Positions 9,823 to 20,037 of a stretch of 64,000 nt of DNA are shown piece after piece. The first letter of the stretch is position 1; each line of letters begins with the position of its first letter. Below the pieces are notes generated by a model that saw nothing but the letters and a program-made list of their open reading frames with translations, ran no database searches and was not told the DNA's origin. The DNA comes from Pseudoips prasinana. Its lineage: Eukaryota; Arthropoda; Insecta; Lepidoptera; Nolidae. Location of the stretch: contig OX621252.1 in assembly GCA_951640165.1 (NCBI GenBank), positions 7,534,501 to 7,598,500 on the forward strand. Reading direction: 5' to 3'. A program made the position numbers and the translations under genes.

Positions 9823-10221
9823 TATGTAAATTTTTGATTGTATTGTTACATGACAGTAATTTTTTTTAGTAGCATTCACAGAGTAACTTATATTTTAGTA
9901 AGTAGCATCCTAGTTCCTACAGGGTGCTACTGAATACCATAGGATTTTTAATCCGACATTTAAGTACCTAGTTAAATCAAAATGATAGTATTTAATAAAT
10001 TTTCCTGTGTTGATATCCATTTTACAGTATAATTAAATTCGCTTGCCCCTCAGCACCTGTACAAGCGACAGGTTTAGCTGCTTTTAGTTAATTTTGGAGA
10101 ATAATTGCCTGGAGATCTGCCGCACAGTTCTTGTACCCAGTATAGACCCAAGCTCTCACAAAGCTATAATTAAAGCTGTATATGTACGATAATTCGCTGA
10201 TAAAATCGGAGACGTACTTAA
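9823..10221. other. Unassigned stretch
   Basis: AT-rich, with no ORF or repeat end recognised. Confidence 0.3.
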
Positions 10222-10670
10222 GAAAGGTCAGGTCAGAAGTACCCTAAACCGGCGAGCATGTATGAAGAATATAATGTCAGTAAACGAAGCGAAAGAGGTG
10301 TGCAAGGATCGTGTTAAGAGAGGTAGGGCATAGCGTTCATTCGCTCAAAGAGCTGCCCGACTGGGGAAGTACCTCCATCTTACAGAAGACATTTCTTAAT
10401 AATAACATTAATAATTTTAATGTTGTGTTTCCGAGTGTGAGTAAGGTCGCCAGAGCTCATTGGGGTGGGGGGAAGGGTCAGCAACACTTGTTTGCTGACT
10501 CTAAAAGGCCGGCAACGCACTCGCGACTTCTCTGGTGTCACGAGTGTCCATGGGCGGCGGTGATCACTTACCATCAGGTGACCCACTTGCTCGTTTGTCG
10601 CCCTCTGAAATATAAAAAAAATATGAAAGTCCGTTGTCTCTGGGAGACAGGCGTGAGTATGTATGTATGT
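10222..10670 (+). mobile_element. Second RTE-like LINE, 3' end, split by an insertion
   Basis: 10222-10316 and 10627-10670 together match the C-terminus and 3' UTR of the copy at 56370-56810 ('caggtcagaagtaccctaaa', 'cggcgagcatgtatgaagaa', 'ggagacaggcgtgag') and end in a (tatg)n tail. The intervening ~300 bp is element G. Confidence 0.7.
10317..10626 (+). mobile_element. Non-autonomous retroelement G, copy 1
   Basis: About 300 bp starting 'agaggtagggcatagcgttc' and ending 'catgggcggcggtgatcact', 'taccatcaggtgacccactt', 'gctcgtttgtcgccctc' plus A-rich tail. Copies lie at 34500 and 45340. The 3' part is the tail common to several lepidopteran non-LTR elements, suggesting mobilisation by a LINE. 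Open frames across it are not conserved protein. It sits inside the RTE-2 copy. Confidence 0.7.
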
Positions 10671-10744
10671 ATGATAATGTTATGATTAAATTTTTACCGC
10701 TCACTGCCACTCTCAATGTGGAATCAATTAACAGTTGCAAAAGT

Positions 10745-10905
10745 AGATCTATAGTGTAGGCCCGGCTTCGGATCCCGCACAGGGTAACTTCTTCTGTGAC
10801 CCATAACTGGTTGTTGCGAGCCTGGGTATACTTTGTATTGCAATTATGTTTATAAATTACCCTAAGGATGTGTGATTTATTTTCTTAGTGGGGTTGTTTT
10901 AAATA
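10745..10905 (+). mobile_element. SINE-D fragment, degraded
   Basis: It contains degenerate 'ccggcttcggatcccgcac', 'gtgacccataactggttgtt' and 'gagcctgggta', matching the body of the SINE at 57433-57627. Confidence 0.5.
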
Positions 10906-11426
10906 ATAACAAATTATTCTAAAGTGTGGGACAAACAAAACATACTCTTTAGGTCGACTCCATTTTAGATAAAAAATATAGGAAAATTGGATTTAACATT
11001 TGTAACACCGACAGAAGATGCAAAAATGGCTACTTGCTTGTAGAATCTAAAATAATTAAACTATTAAACCTGCGTCATACAAAAAATTCTTTGTTTCTGA
11101 GCATTTAAATAGGACCTTCAAAAAAACAGAGCAAGTTAAATGATCTCTTTAAACCTTAGATTGTAAACAAGAAATTACATTTTTCTTCAAGCCCACTTAA
11201 ACGCGACTGCCGTAACAGTATATAAATGAGTACGTACATAGCCACCCTTCATTTTACGAATTTAGCTTTTACCCAGTCCCCAGCTGTTACAATAGGATTG
11301 CCTTATTAAATTTGCCCGATGTTATTTTAACTTGGGTCCTGGTTAATAGGTCATATTTTATCTATAATTTCATACAGTTTCATATTAGTTTTGGTACATA
11401 CAAATTTTGATACTAGAGAGAGTACA
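10906..11426. other. Unassigned AT-rich stretch
   Basis: No coding potential or repeat family is recognised. Confidence 0.3.
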
Positions 11427-11673
11427 TCTATACTAATATTATAAAGCGGTAACGTTTGTGAGTTTGTGATGTTGTAAGGGGTAATCTCTGGATCTACTGA
11501 ACCGTTTTTCAAAATTATTTCACCAATAGAAAGCTACGTTATTGTGGAGTATCATAGGCTATGATTGCATAGGCTATGATTTTTTTTTACCCCAAACTTT
11601 TAACCCGAATTATTACGCGGGACAAACGGGCAGGGACAAAAATATTTATAACGCGGTCCGCGGGCACTGCTAG
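11427..11673 (+). mobile_element. Short non-autonomous Helitron
   Basis: It starts A^TCTATACTAATATTATAAAG and ends 'acgcggtccgcgggcactg' plus CTAG (11670-11673)^T, with a GC-rich 3' hairpin. The interior holds a direct repeat 'cataggctatgat' (11549 and 11566). No ORF. Confidence 0.8.
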
Positions 11674-11810
11674 TGCTTCATATAACTATTGTTCGACGGA
11701 CTGCATACTATGCGAAAAGCTGTTCTACAATGTATACAACAGTATTTACAGGTATTAACGCGACTGACCTTTATTGTTATTTTCCGACGTTTCGACCAAG
11801 TTGCATTGCG

Positions 11811-12337
11811 GTCCGTAACGTAGTTTCGACAGTCATAATATGTATGTTGGATGAACGGAGAGTCGACTGAACGATTGTTCGAATGGAATTTATTGCGAAA
11901 CAACCTTTTCTCGCCAAACGCTGCTACGACTGAACGATTCTTCGTAAATTTATTAATTGATGGTTGGATGGATTGGATGAACTGCTCTTGGGTTAGGTTA
12001 GGTTAGAACTGTGACCATCTAGCGCGCGAAAAAGAGCGAGCGAAGCGAGCGTGCCGCCCCAGCGGCCGCCGAGCGCTAGATACACTATTGTTGGTGAAGA
12101 TTGGTGGAAAGTTTCTTCATCTCTATCACAAAATTTGCATATTCTAACCTAACCTAACCCAAATCTCAATTTAATATTTGAAAGAGCAGTCCATCGATTA
12201 ATAAATTTTCGAAGGATCGTTTAGTCGAAGCAGCGTTTGGCGAGAAAAGGTTGTTTCGCAATAAATTCCCTTCGAACAATTGTTCAGTCGACTTTCGTTT
12301 CATCGAACATAATGACCATCGCTACTACGTTACGGAC
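11811..12337. mobile_element. Foldback/MITE with ~195-bp inverted arms
   Basis: Left arm 11811-12008 and right arm 12142-12337 are complementary with scattered mismatches and small indels. They share 'gtcgactgaac', 'aatttattgcgaaacaacct', 'tttctcgccaaacgctgct' and 'gggttaggttaggttagaa'. The 133-bp spacer is GC-rich and CpG-rich. No ORF is present. The outermost ends were not resolved, and pairing may continue weakly to about 11765 and 12370. Confidence 0.8.
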
Positions 12338-12404
12338 TCGTTGAATTAGTCGTCACGGCCTGTCTTGTATAATCGTGATACGCAAAAGTTTAAGGGTGTA
12401 TGTT

Positions 12405-15400
12405 TTATATCATCATCATCATCATATCAGCCGAAAGACGTCCACTGCTGGACAAAGACCTCCCCCAAAGATCTCCACAATTGCCGGTCTTGCGCTATCC
12501 GCATCCAGCGCTTTCCAGCGACCCGCACAAGATCATCGGTCCATCTTGTAGGGGGCCTGCCCACGCTGCGTCTTCCGGTTCGTGGTCGCCACTCGAGAAC
12601 CTTTCTGCCCCAACGGCCGTCGGCTCTACGAGCTATGTGCCCTGCCCACTGCCACTTCAGCTTGGCAATTCTTCGGGCTATGTCGGTGACTTTGGTTCGC
12701 CTGCGGATTTCGACATTTCTGATGCGATCTCGCAGGGAAACTCCGAGCATAGCCCTCTCCATTGCTCTTTGGGTGACCTTGAGCCTTCTCATAAGGCCCA
12801 TAGTGAGCGACCACGTCTCTGTTCCGTATGTCATCACTGGCAACACACACTGGTCGAAGACTTTCGACTTGAGACACTGCGGTATTTTGGACGAGAAGAT
12901 GTTACGTAGCTTCCCGAACGCTGCCCATCCGAGTTGGATTCTACGATTGACCTCCTTCTCAAAGTTGGACCTACCTAGTTGGATGGTCTGTCCTAGGTAA
13001 ATATAGTTCTCTACAACTTCGAGTGCAGAGTCACCAACTTTCAATTGAGTGGGTGCAACATGGACGTTTGACATGATTTTCGTCTTATCCATGTTCATTT
13101 TCAGACCCACTTGTTGAGAGACTCTGCTGAGGTCATCGAGCATTGTACCGAGGTCTTCCATGGTCTCAGCCATGACTACGATATCATCGGCAAATCGAAG
13201 GTGAGTGATGTACTCGCCATTGACATTGATGCCAAAGCCTTTCCAGTCCAGAAGCTTGAAGACGTCTTCCAATGCAGCGGTGAACAGTTTCGGAGATATA
13301 ACATCTCCCTGTCTCACGCCTCGCTGCAAGTGGATAGGTTTCGAGATCTGGTCCTGGAGTCGCACTGACATAGTGGCGTTTTCATACAAACACTTTATCA
13401 CCTCGATATACCGGTAGTCAATTTGGCACCTTATGAGAGACCTCAGCACGGCCCATGTTTCGATAGAATCAAAGGCTTTCTCGTAGTCCACAAACGCTAA
13501 GCACAGTGGCTTGTTATACTCTTCGGTCTTCTGTATAACTTGCCACAGCGTATGTATGTGGTCTATGGTGCTAAAGCCTTTTCGGAAACCGGCTTGTTCG
13601 GGAGGCTGGAAGTCGTCAAACCTGCGCGCGAGACGGTTCGTAACGACCCTCGAAAACAACTTGTAAACATGGCTCAGCAGTGTGATGGGTCTATAATTCT
13701 TCAATAGGGTTTTGTCGCCCTTTTTGAAGAAGAGCACCACCACACTTCTGTGCCATGCTTGTGGCGTTTGACCATCTAGTATGACGGAGTTAAATAACTT
13801 CTGAAGGGCCCGTAGGATTGGTGTACCACCCGCCTTCAGAAGCTCTGCTGTAACTCCATCATCACCAGGCGCCTTGTTGTTCTTGAGTTGTTTGAGAGCC
13901 ATTCTAATCTCGTACAGGCTGACGTCCGGGATGTCTTCGGTGTAATGTCGGGTTAGTCGTGCTCTGGGATCTGAGGCATGACTTTTGACAGGTGGCTGTG
14001 TTGTCGTATATAACTGTCCGTAGAATTTCTCGATCTCTCCCAGCAACTCAGGTTTAGACGTGACGATTCTACCATCCTCAGTCTTCAGCTTCGTCAGTTG
14101 GCTCTGTTCAAAAGACAGAGCTCTTGCGAACACTTTGGAGCCTTTGTTCCGCTCAATAGCCTCTTTAATACTAATTGTATTAAATTGCCGCGTGTCGCGA
14201 GTCAAACACTTTGAGATCTGTCTGTTGAGCTGCCGATATCTGGTAGCATCATCTGAGGATGTCAGAACCATTTTCCGTCTATCTTCCATAAGTTGCAGGG
14301 TAAAGTCAGAGATCTTTTTAGTTCTGTTTGTACGGCGGGCCTTGAAGACCTTAGACCCAGCCGTATGGACAGCTTCTACGAGCCTGTCATAGTATGAGTC
14401 CACTTCCTCGCAGTCTGCTAGGCATTCGAAACGGTTTTGCAGTTCGAGCTGAAATGGTTCGGGGTTTTGGACGTGGATAAGTAAAGGTCGGAGCGTAGAC
14501 TTTATCAGTCGGGACCTCTGGAGTTTGACATTAAGGTTCAATGAGCCTCTGACCAGTCTGTGATCGCTCCCGGTTTTAACCGCATTGATCACGGAGACAT
14601 CATTGAACATCTGTCGTCTCGTCGACAAGATAAAGTCTATCTCATTTTTAGTTTTACCATCCGGGCTCACCCAGGTCCATTTGCGGTGATCCGGCTTCCT
14701 GAAAAAGGAATTCATCATAAAGAGTCCCTCCTTCTCCATGAAGTCGGCCAACATTTGGCCCCGGGGGTTCCGGTCACCAGTTCCAAATTGCCCCACTCTC
14801 AGCTCATTACCGAATCGTTTGCCCAGCTTCGCGTTAAAGTCCCCCATGACCACAGTGAAATAGGAGTTAGAGGTATGTATGGCTCTGGATATGTCCTCAT
14901 ACATAACCTCGACTTCATCGTCGGAGTGTGTCGAAGTGGGTGCGTATACCTGTATAACCTTCAACGAATACCGCTTGGTGATTCTGAGTATAAGGTACGC
15001 AACCCTCGTCGACACACTCTCGATTTTCACTAGGTTGTTCACGAGGGACTTGTGGACTATGAACCCGACACCACCTTGAGATATTTGGTCACCCTCCCGG
15101 TAATAGAGCAGGTTTCCGGATTTCAGTATTATCGAGTCCTCCCCCTCTCTTCGGACTTCAGATAATCCTACAATATCCCAATGTAACCTGCTCAATTCTT
15201 CCTCCAGTTCGGTTATCTTCTCGTCGGACCGCAGTGTACGTGTGTTATATGTTGCCAGGGCCAGAGGTCGTCGGTGTTGGTAACGCGGAATCTGCCGGGG
15301 ATTCTTAGCACCCCCTGCCCTGCCGTGACCATGCCTGTTACCACGGCTGGGAATAGCAGGGCTGCCGGGGACTGGGGGCCGCGGTTTGGTTGTGTCCATC

Positions 15401-15600
15401 ATTTGAGGGGATTTGCCATAATCGCCACGCTTGGCAGACGGGTTGGCGATCGCAGTAAGGTGGACATGGTACTCAGGAGAACGCTGCTGCCCGTTCTCTG
15501 GTATATAATCCCTCGGGACGACTTTTACGTCCCCCCAAGGGATGAGAGGGGGTGGTGATATTCTTAGGCCGTCACCACACAGCATACAATGTGACCGTTA
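12405..15600 (-). mobile_element. Full-length RTE-type LINE
   Basis: This single-ORF non-LTR retrotransposon has a microsatellite 3' tail, (atg)n on its sense strand at 12407-12425, instead of poly(A), as in RTE/BovB elements. The 5' end is near 15597 ('ctgtgtggtgacggcc'). Short derivatives elsewhere start at the same place, which supports this as the true 5' end. 3'-truncated relatives lie at 7035, 38436, 59195 and 59336. Confidence 0.88.
12427..15585 (-). CDS. RTE endonuclease-reverse transcriptase, intact
   Basis: The 1052-residue polyprotein has no stop or frameshift. An apurinic-type endonuclease starts near residue 107 (LALATYNTRTL) with catalytic-type motifs LSEVRREG (~141), VVMGDFN (~245-251), NEIDFIL (~314) and GSDHRLV (~339). 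The reverse transcriptase (~565-850) has APGDDGVTAELL, QAGFRKGFSTIDHI, AFVDYEKAFDSI, GVRQGDVISP and FADD (798-801), then GLKMNMDKTK and YLGQ. The C-terminus has a basic LKWQWAGHIARR / GRPPTRWTDDLVRVAG segment typical of RTE-like proteins. EN nicks target DNA and RT copies the RNA there. The first ~60 residues derive from the 5' region also present in the short derivatives, so translation may really start further in. Other possible label: an RTE-like sister clade. Confidence 0.88.
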   Translation of the reverse strand: MLCGDGLRISPPPLIPWGDVKVVPRDYIPENGQQRSPEYHVHLTAIANPSAKRGDYGKSPQMMDTTKPRPPVPGSPAIPSRGNRHGHGRAGGAKNPRQIPRYQHRRPLALATYNTRTLRSDEKITELEEELSRLHWDIVGLSEVRREGEDSIILKSGNLLYYREGDQISQGGVGFIVHKSLVNNLVKIESVSTRVAYLILRITKRYSLKVIQVYAPTSTHSDDEVEVMYEDISRAIHTSNSYFTVVMGDFNAKLGKRFGNELRVGQFGTGDRNPRGQMLADFMEKEGLFMMNSFFRKPDHRKWTWVSPDGKTKNEIDFILSTRRQMFNDVSVINAVKTGSDHRLVRGSLNLNVKLQRSRLIKSTLRPLLIHVQNPEPFQLELQNRFECLADCEEVDSYYDRLVEAVHTAGSKVFKARRTNRTKKISDFTLQLMEDRRKMVLTSSDDATRYRQLNRQISKCLTRDTRQFNTISIKEAIERNKGSKVFARALSFEQSQLTKLKTEDGRIVTSKPELLGEIEKFYGQLYTTTQPPVKSHASDPRARLTRHYTEDIPDVSLYEIRMALKQLKNNKAPGDDGVTAELLKAGGTPILRALQKLFNSVILDGQTPQAWHRSVVVLFFKKGDKTLLKNYRPITLLSHVYKLFSRVVTNRLARRFDDFQPPEQAGFRKGFSTIDHIHTLWQVIQKTEEYNKPLCLAFVDYEKAFDSIETWAVLRSLIRCQIDYRYIEVIKCLYENATMSVRLQDQISKPIHLQRGVRQGDVISPKLFTAALEDVFKLLDWKGFGINVNGEYITHLRFADDIVVMAETMEDLGTMLDDLSRVSQQVGLKMNMDKTKIMSNVHVAPTQLKVGDSALEVVENYIYLGQTIQLGRSNFEKEVNRRIQLGWAAFGKLRNIFSSKIPQCLKSKVFDQCVLPVMTYGTETWSLTMGLMRRLKVTQRAMERAMLGVSLRDRIRNVEIRRRTKVTDIARRIAKLKWQWAGHIARRADGRWGRKVLEWRPRTGRRSVGRPPTRWTDDLVRVAGKRWMRIAQDRQLWRSLGEVFVQQWTSFG

Positions 15601-16229
15601 TTCACAGCCGGTCGATAAATTAAAGTCATTTAGAAGCTTTATTGCTTTTTATAATTTTACCATAGATATTTATTAACTTGCTTAGATACTTATCGTATGG
15701 GCAGTGGTTACCCTAGTGTCAGAGTTGTTCAAGCCGCCCTGTAGGCCTCTGACATGACTTAAAGAATATTGTCTAATGGCGAATATCGGATATAATTTGA
15801 ATAAGAATCTCAAATATTTAAATACAATTTGCTGATAAATTAGCTTTCTATAGTTGAAAGAAGTTTTTAAATGAGTCAAGTACCTAGTTTTTAATCGTAT
15901 CCTTTACAAAACAAACAAAGAAACAAAAAATCAAATCTTCTTTCTTTATTATACACAATTCCAAAACATACACTACAGTAATGGTATTCAAAAGCCAGAA
16001 TATATTTTTATAGCATACATATAAAAGTATTACGGCCATTGTACTGAACCCTTCCTATAAAGATTGGTACCCAGATGTTATTAGGCATAAGTGGAATGCT
16101 TGGATTCTTCGCTTTCAATCGGATTCAAATCTGGAAAGTTCGTCCGTAGTTCCGTGAGTATGTAAAGTTAGAAGTAGATGAATTAGTACCTAATTGTAGT
16201 GAGAAGGTGCTTTAGCTATGTAGGTACAA
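15601..16229 (-). other. Mostly unassigned; 5S-SINE tail at 15690-15762
   Basis: 15690-15762 is the reverse complement of the 3' tail of the 5S-headed SINE at 41208 ('gtatgggcagtggttaccct', 'agtgtcagagttgttcaagc'). The remainder is AT-rich and unrecognised. Confidence 0.6.
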
Positions 16230-16330
16230 TACTAATATTATAAATGCGAAAGTTTGTGAGTATGCATGTAAAGATGAATGGATGTTTGTTACTCTTTCAC
16301 GAAAAAACTACCGAACGAGTTTTTTTTTTA
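16230..16330 (+). mobile_element. Helitron 5'-end fragment
   Basis: 'actaatattataaatgcgaa', then 'agtttgtgag' and 'gtttgttactctttcacg', are the 5' part of the short Helitron family also seen at 16741, 32734 and 60497. The 3' end is missing. Confidence 0.65.
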
Positions 16331-16459
16331 AACTTTGTAGTAATACAGATTGTTGCAAATGCGGGTCGAAGCGTCGCCGCGTCGTGGATAGGGCTCCGCA
16401 CACTTAGCTTAGGTGTCGTTCGATCCTGGTTGAGACTATGGGTCGTTTTCCACTGCCCT

Positions 16460-16695
16460 GGGACTCTACCGGCTAAGTCGCCGAACATCGATTGTTTAAA
16501 TGGCGTTCAAATAAATAAAGGTTAAAAATGACTTAATGAATCGTTAAATCGGCTTCAATGTTGACAATCGATTCCGGACCATTTATGACGTCACATGTGC
16601 TCATGGAAGCCGATTGGTTAAGTCATTTTAACCTTTATTTATTTGAACGCCATTTAAGACATCGATGTTCGTCGATTTAGTCGGTAGAACCCCTG
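16460..16695. mobile_element. MITE with long inverted termini
   Basis: Arms of about 75-80 bp (about 16460-16537 and 16619-16695). The termini read 'cagggg-ttctaccgactaa' and continue 'cgacgaacatcgat' and 'ttaaatggcgttcaaataaa'. The outward CAGGG-type end recalls hAT-type MITEs, but I found no 8-bp target duplication. No ORF. Confidence 0.7.
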
Positions 16696-16740
16696 ATGAT
16701 TAACCGGTGGCGCGATGATTTGATGAACATATCAACAAAA

Positions 16741-16925
16741 TCACACTAATATTATAAAGAGGAAAGTTTGTCAGTGTGTGAGTGTGTATGTTTGTTACTT
16801 CGTCACGTCTAAACAGCTGGATCGATTTTAATAATATTTGGTATGGAGTTAGTTGACATCCTGGACTAACACATAGGCTTTAATTTATAAAGTTTAACGT
16901 CGATTAATCAGCGGGGCACAGCTAG
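16741..16925 (+). mobile_element. Short non-autonomous Helitron
   Basis: It starts A^TCACACTAATATTATAAAG and ends 'cagcggggcacag' + CTAG (16922-16925). The body includes 'cacgtctaaacagctggatc'. It is followed by A rather than T. Confidence 0.75.
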
Positions 16926-17059
16926 ATAATAAAACCAAAAATTTTATCGGAAGCATTGTGAGACTGTATCAGTCGCCATTCGTGCAATCCTGTGTGGTTT
17001 ATGTTGCGCTTACAGTAATAACTTTTTGGATAGCTGTTGGTTTTCCCAGTAATAAATAA

Positions 17060-17135
17060 ATAAATAAAAGAAGACCACTGCTGGACAAAGGCCTCCCCAA
17101 GGATAACAGCCTTGCGCTGCCCGCATCCAGCATAT
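17060..17135 (-). mobile_element. RTE 3'-end scrap
   Basis: 'actgctggacaaaggcctcc' and 'cttgcgctgcccgcatccag' are the reverse complement of the RTE 3' UTR/C-terminus. Confidence 0.6.
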
Positions 17136-17139
17136 TAAT

Positions 17140-17453
17140 ACATATACATATAATAAAATCGTAGGAAAGTCAAAACTGTACATTAAATATTTTTTTTGAA
17201 GGATACTTGGGGCGTGATCTACCATGGATATCGAAGCCAAAAATGTAGTTTTTAGAATTTTTGTCTGTATATCTGTTTGTCTGTATGTATATCCGGGCTA
17301 AACTCAAAAAGTATTGCATGGATTTACTTCAAATTTTGCATGAATATTACTAACAGATCGGGTCAACATATAGGCTACACGCTATCACCTACGGGGGAGA
17401 AGCTGTGGTAATTTATAAAATTTAACGCGGGTAAAACCGCGGGGCACATCTAG
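17140..17453 (+). mobile_element. Short Helitron (Lep1-like)
   Basis: 5' 'tacatataataaaatcgtag', body 'cttggggcgtgatctac', 3' 'acgcgggtaaaaccgcgggg' hairpin + CTAG (17450-17453)^T. The first bases of the left terminus are altered. Same family as 40516, 51176 and 51591. The Lep1 name is from memory of lepidopteran Helitrons. Confidence 0.75.
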
Positions 17454-17908
17454 TTAAAGATAAAGATTAATAAAGCGTTTCTAGATTAATATTCCCGTAA
17501 TATCAAAACTTTTCTCTACAGGCCGTTTGTCAAACTATTTACCATTTTCAGTCACTGAATCACATTTTCAGCAACTGATTTCAATAATTTTGTTTTTTAA
17601 TTAAACATCGATATGCGCATCCGTGATATTTTGATGCGGAACCCTAAAAATTAACTCCACTGTGTTGTTTCACAAATATATATATTATTTCTTATACTGA
17701 AAAATGGAACAATAGGAAATATTACTCCATCTCTTGACGCAATCCATCTTGTTATTGACCACGCCAATTACTTAGTTCCGTCGATACTGACAGAAATGGA
17801 TGTGGCCGGTACATTTGTGAAATAGAGATATTTTTCATTTAAAGCTTATTATGACCCAGAATACAGCGCAGCGCTATCTCCCTCGTGCATTTCGATATTA
17901 TTCTTATA
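17454..17908. other. Unassigned stretch
   Basis: AT-rich, with no recognised element or coding signal. Confidence 0.3.
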
Positions 17909-18686
17909 GACCAGGGTCGATAATTTTTAAAACCAAAAATAATAATAGTAGGATGAAATCCATTATAAAAGGAGGGACTTTATATATAATGAGATTTTCT
18001 ATGACATAAATGTAATTAGCATTAAGTAAATCAACTTTTTAATTGAAACAAATTGCAACTATCACATTTTTTTAGATGAAATTATTTATAATAATTAAAA
18101 AAAAATAGAATTCGAGTTTTATCGATTTTTCGCATTTTCTGAGAAGATTTACTATAGTAACATAAATGTATTTTTTTTCACCATTGGAAAGTAGAGATTT
18201 CAACGAACAGAAAACATACCAACTTTTTGAAAAAAGCTGATATTTTGACGGGTGTTTTAGATTGAAAATTAGGGTGTTTTTTCGATATTAATTCAAAATA
18301 AGGTGAAAAAATAAATATTTTTAATCAAATAAATTACAGCGTATTTGGGACATAAAAAGGTAAGTTTTCACCAAATTTCGTTAAAAAAGAAAAAAAATTG
18401 CAAAAGATTAAAATAAAAAACCAAAAACTTGGTTTTTTGAATTATAAATGACGTTATGTGAAAAAGTGTAAAAACAAAAGTTTTAGATCTTTTTATTACC
18501 TACAACTTTGCCATTTGACTTTTTTCGATAGGTCTTTTAGTTTTGTCGGAAATCGAGAAAAACCGTTGTTTACCCTTAAAAACTCACCCCCATCCCCTTC
18601 CCGACCTCAGACCCTTTTATAATGGGTTTCATCCTACTATTATTTTATTTAATTTTTTATTATTTTTAAAGGCTTCTACCCTGGTC
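17909..18686. mobile_element. 778-bp non-autonomous DNA transposon, TA target
   Basis: Ends read GACCAGGGT(c/a)GA... with TA on both sides (17907-17908 and 18687-18688). A second inverted block, 'aataatagtaggatgaaa' plus 'cccattataaaagg', lies at 17940-17972 and 18612-18645. The interior is T-rich with no ORF. TA duplication suggests a Tc1/mariner-related or similar MITE. Confidence 0.7.
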
Positions 18687-18714
18687 TATTAGTATATACA
18701 GTTAGGTACTTTAG

Positions 18715-19090
18715 AGTTGTGATCAGGAGCGAGCTGACCCCTCTCGTAGACGAAACAGGTGTTGAGGCGGCTGCGGCAGTTGGTAGTCCAAATCCCCTCG
18801 GGGCTGCGGTAGCAGTAAGAGAAGTGTCCTCTACTGCAACCACGGGCAAACAGCTCCGGAAAGACAGCGAACTGTTTGTGGCACATTCGCTGTGCTGGAC
18901 TGGCAAGAGTGAGCAATAGGGACGGGAAATTCAGAGCCCTCCCAGGGTACGTGTCTCAACCGTCCGGGACATGGCGGAAAAGAGGGGTACCGGAGAAGCA
19001 TACCCGCGTTCCCAGGGCTTCCCCCATCAGGCGCCATGAGAAGTCCACGCAGGTTAGGTCGTGGACCTAACTTTTTGCGGGTGGCATGCA
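18715..19090 (-). mobile_element. R1-clade LINE 3' end
   Basis: GC-rich. The reverse complement runs from a pro/ala-rich degenerate C-terminus to a 3' UTR with 'acctgcgtggacttctcatg' and 'tgcgggtggcatgcataag'-type sequence. It aligns with 38460-38901, 55408-55835 and the tail expected after the right-edge ORF. 'ttagagtt' lies on both sides as a possible partial target duplication. Confidence 0.65.
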
Positions 19091-19977
19091 TAAGCATTCC
19101 CCTGACATATCAAAAACAAACCTTAGAGTTAAGCGCATCAGTCGTTGTGTGGGATGAATATTCCAAAATATTTAGAACATTTCTTTACTTTTATATATTC
19201 CTTACTCATAACCATCATCATCCCTGTGTGACGTGCCTGTGTAATTTGTGAATTCGACGTACCCTGGGCAGTCAGTATAGTTCTATCCTGACTGGCCAAT
19301 CCCTTCACCACGATATTGACTCGCTAAGATAAAGACCATCATCATCATTATATCAGCCAAAAGACATCTACAGGTCCCCCACAAAGATCTTTACAATGAC
19401 GCAGCAGACGGCTCGATGATCATGTGTCGCAGGAATCAGCTGGGGCTTCCTGCGAAAAATTATCATCGGTCCGTCTTTTAGAGGGCATGCTTCTGTTTTC
19501 TACGCCCGCAAAATTTTATAGCATGACAAATATCTAAACGTGGGAGCAATGGTTGCTAGTTGAATTCTGGGCTTTAAGAAACTAATTTATCATCATCTTA
19601 AACATTTTGATTATGGACCGGAAAATAATCTAGCGCTGGCGTCTACTGCATTTAATGAGATCCTGGTCCTTAAATCCAAGGTCCAACCAAAAAGCTTCAT
19701 TGCAATTTTTCTGGCGAGACACACAATTACATACCAAAATGTAGGACTCATATCTTGGGAAGCAATTTCTGTTGTTTGTGGACCATCTTTGGAAATGTAG
19801 CATAGGATTATTTTTTTGCTACATACTTTAGTTTAAAGAAAAGAAAATTAAATACCTAAAACGTACTATAAATATTATATTAAATATTCCCCCTATCAAA
19901 ATAGTTTTACTATATTTATTATACACAAAATGATTACATTAATTTAATATGAAAACAATTTTTTTTGTAGAATAGCA
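19091..19977. other. Mostly unassigned; RTE scrap at 19340-19420
   Basis: 19340-19420 is a diverged reverse RTE 3' end ('tatatcagccaaaagacatc', 'cccacaaagatctttacaat'). Nothing else is identified. Confidence 0.45.
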
Positions 19978-20037
19978 TTGGTTCATGCCGGCTTGTGTAT
20001 GTTTCGCCGGACCGTCTCAACTGGGCCGTGTTGAAAC
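19978..20037 (+). mobile_element. LINE-H 3' UTR, left part (split by the P-like element)
   Basis: 'gttcatgccggcttgtgtat', 'gtttcgccggaccgtctcaa' and 'ctgggccgtgttgaaac' match the reverse complement of 50041-50100. The same LINE sequence resumes at 22685 ('gttgaaaccggtagtagatg'), directly after the transposon. Confidence 0.8.

Noticed and set aside
10311..10685. 124-codon frame in element G
   Set aside because: The other two copies of G do not preserve the frame; the sequence is a non-coding retroelement.
11989..12008. TTAGG telomere-like repeats (ggttaggttaggttag)
   Set aside because: Fewer than three units, mirrored at 12142-12160 as part of a foldback arm; not telomeric sequence.
14060..15033. 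Plus-strand open frames across the RTE element
   Set aside because: They are antisense shadows of the long minus-strand ORF and carry no domain.
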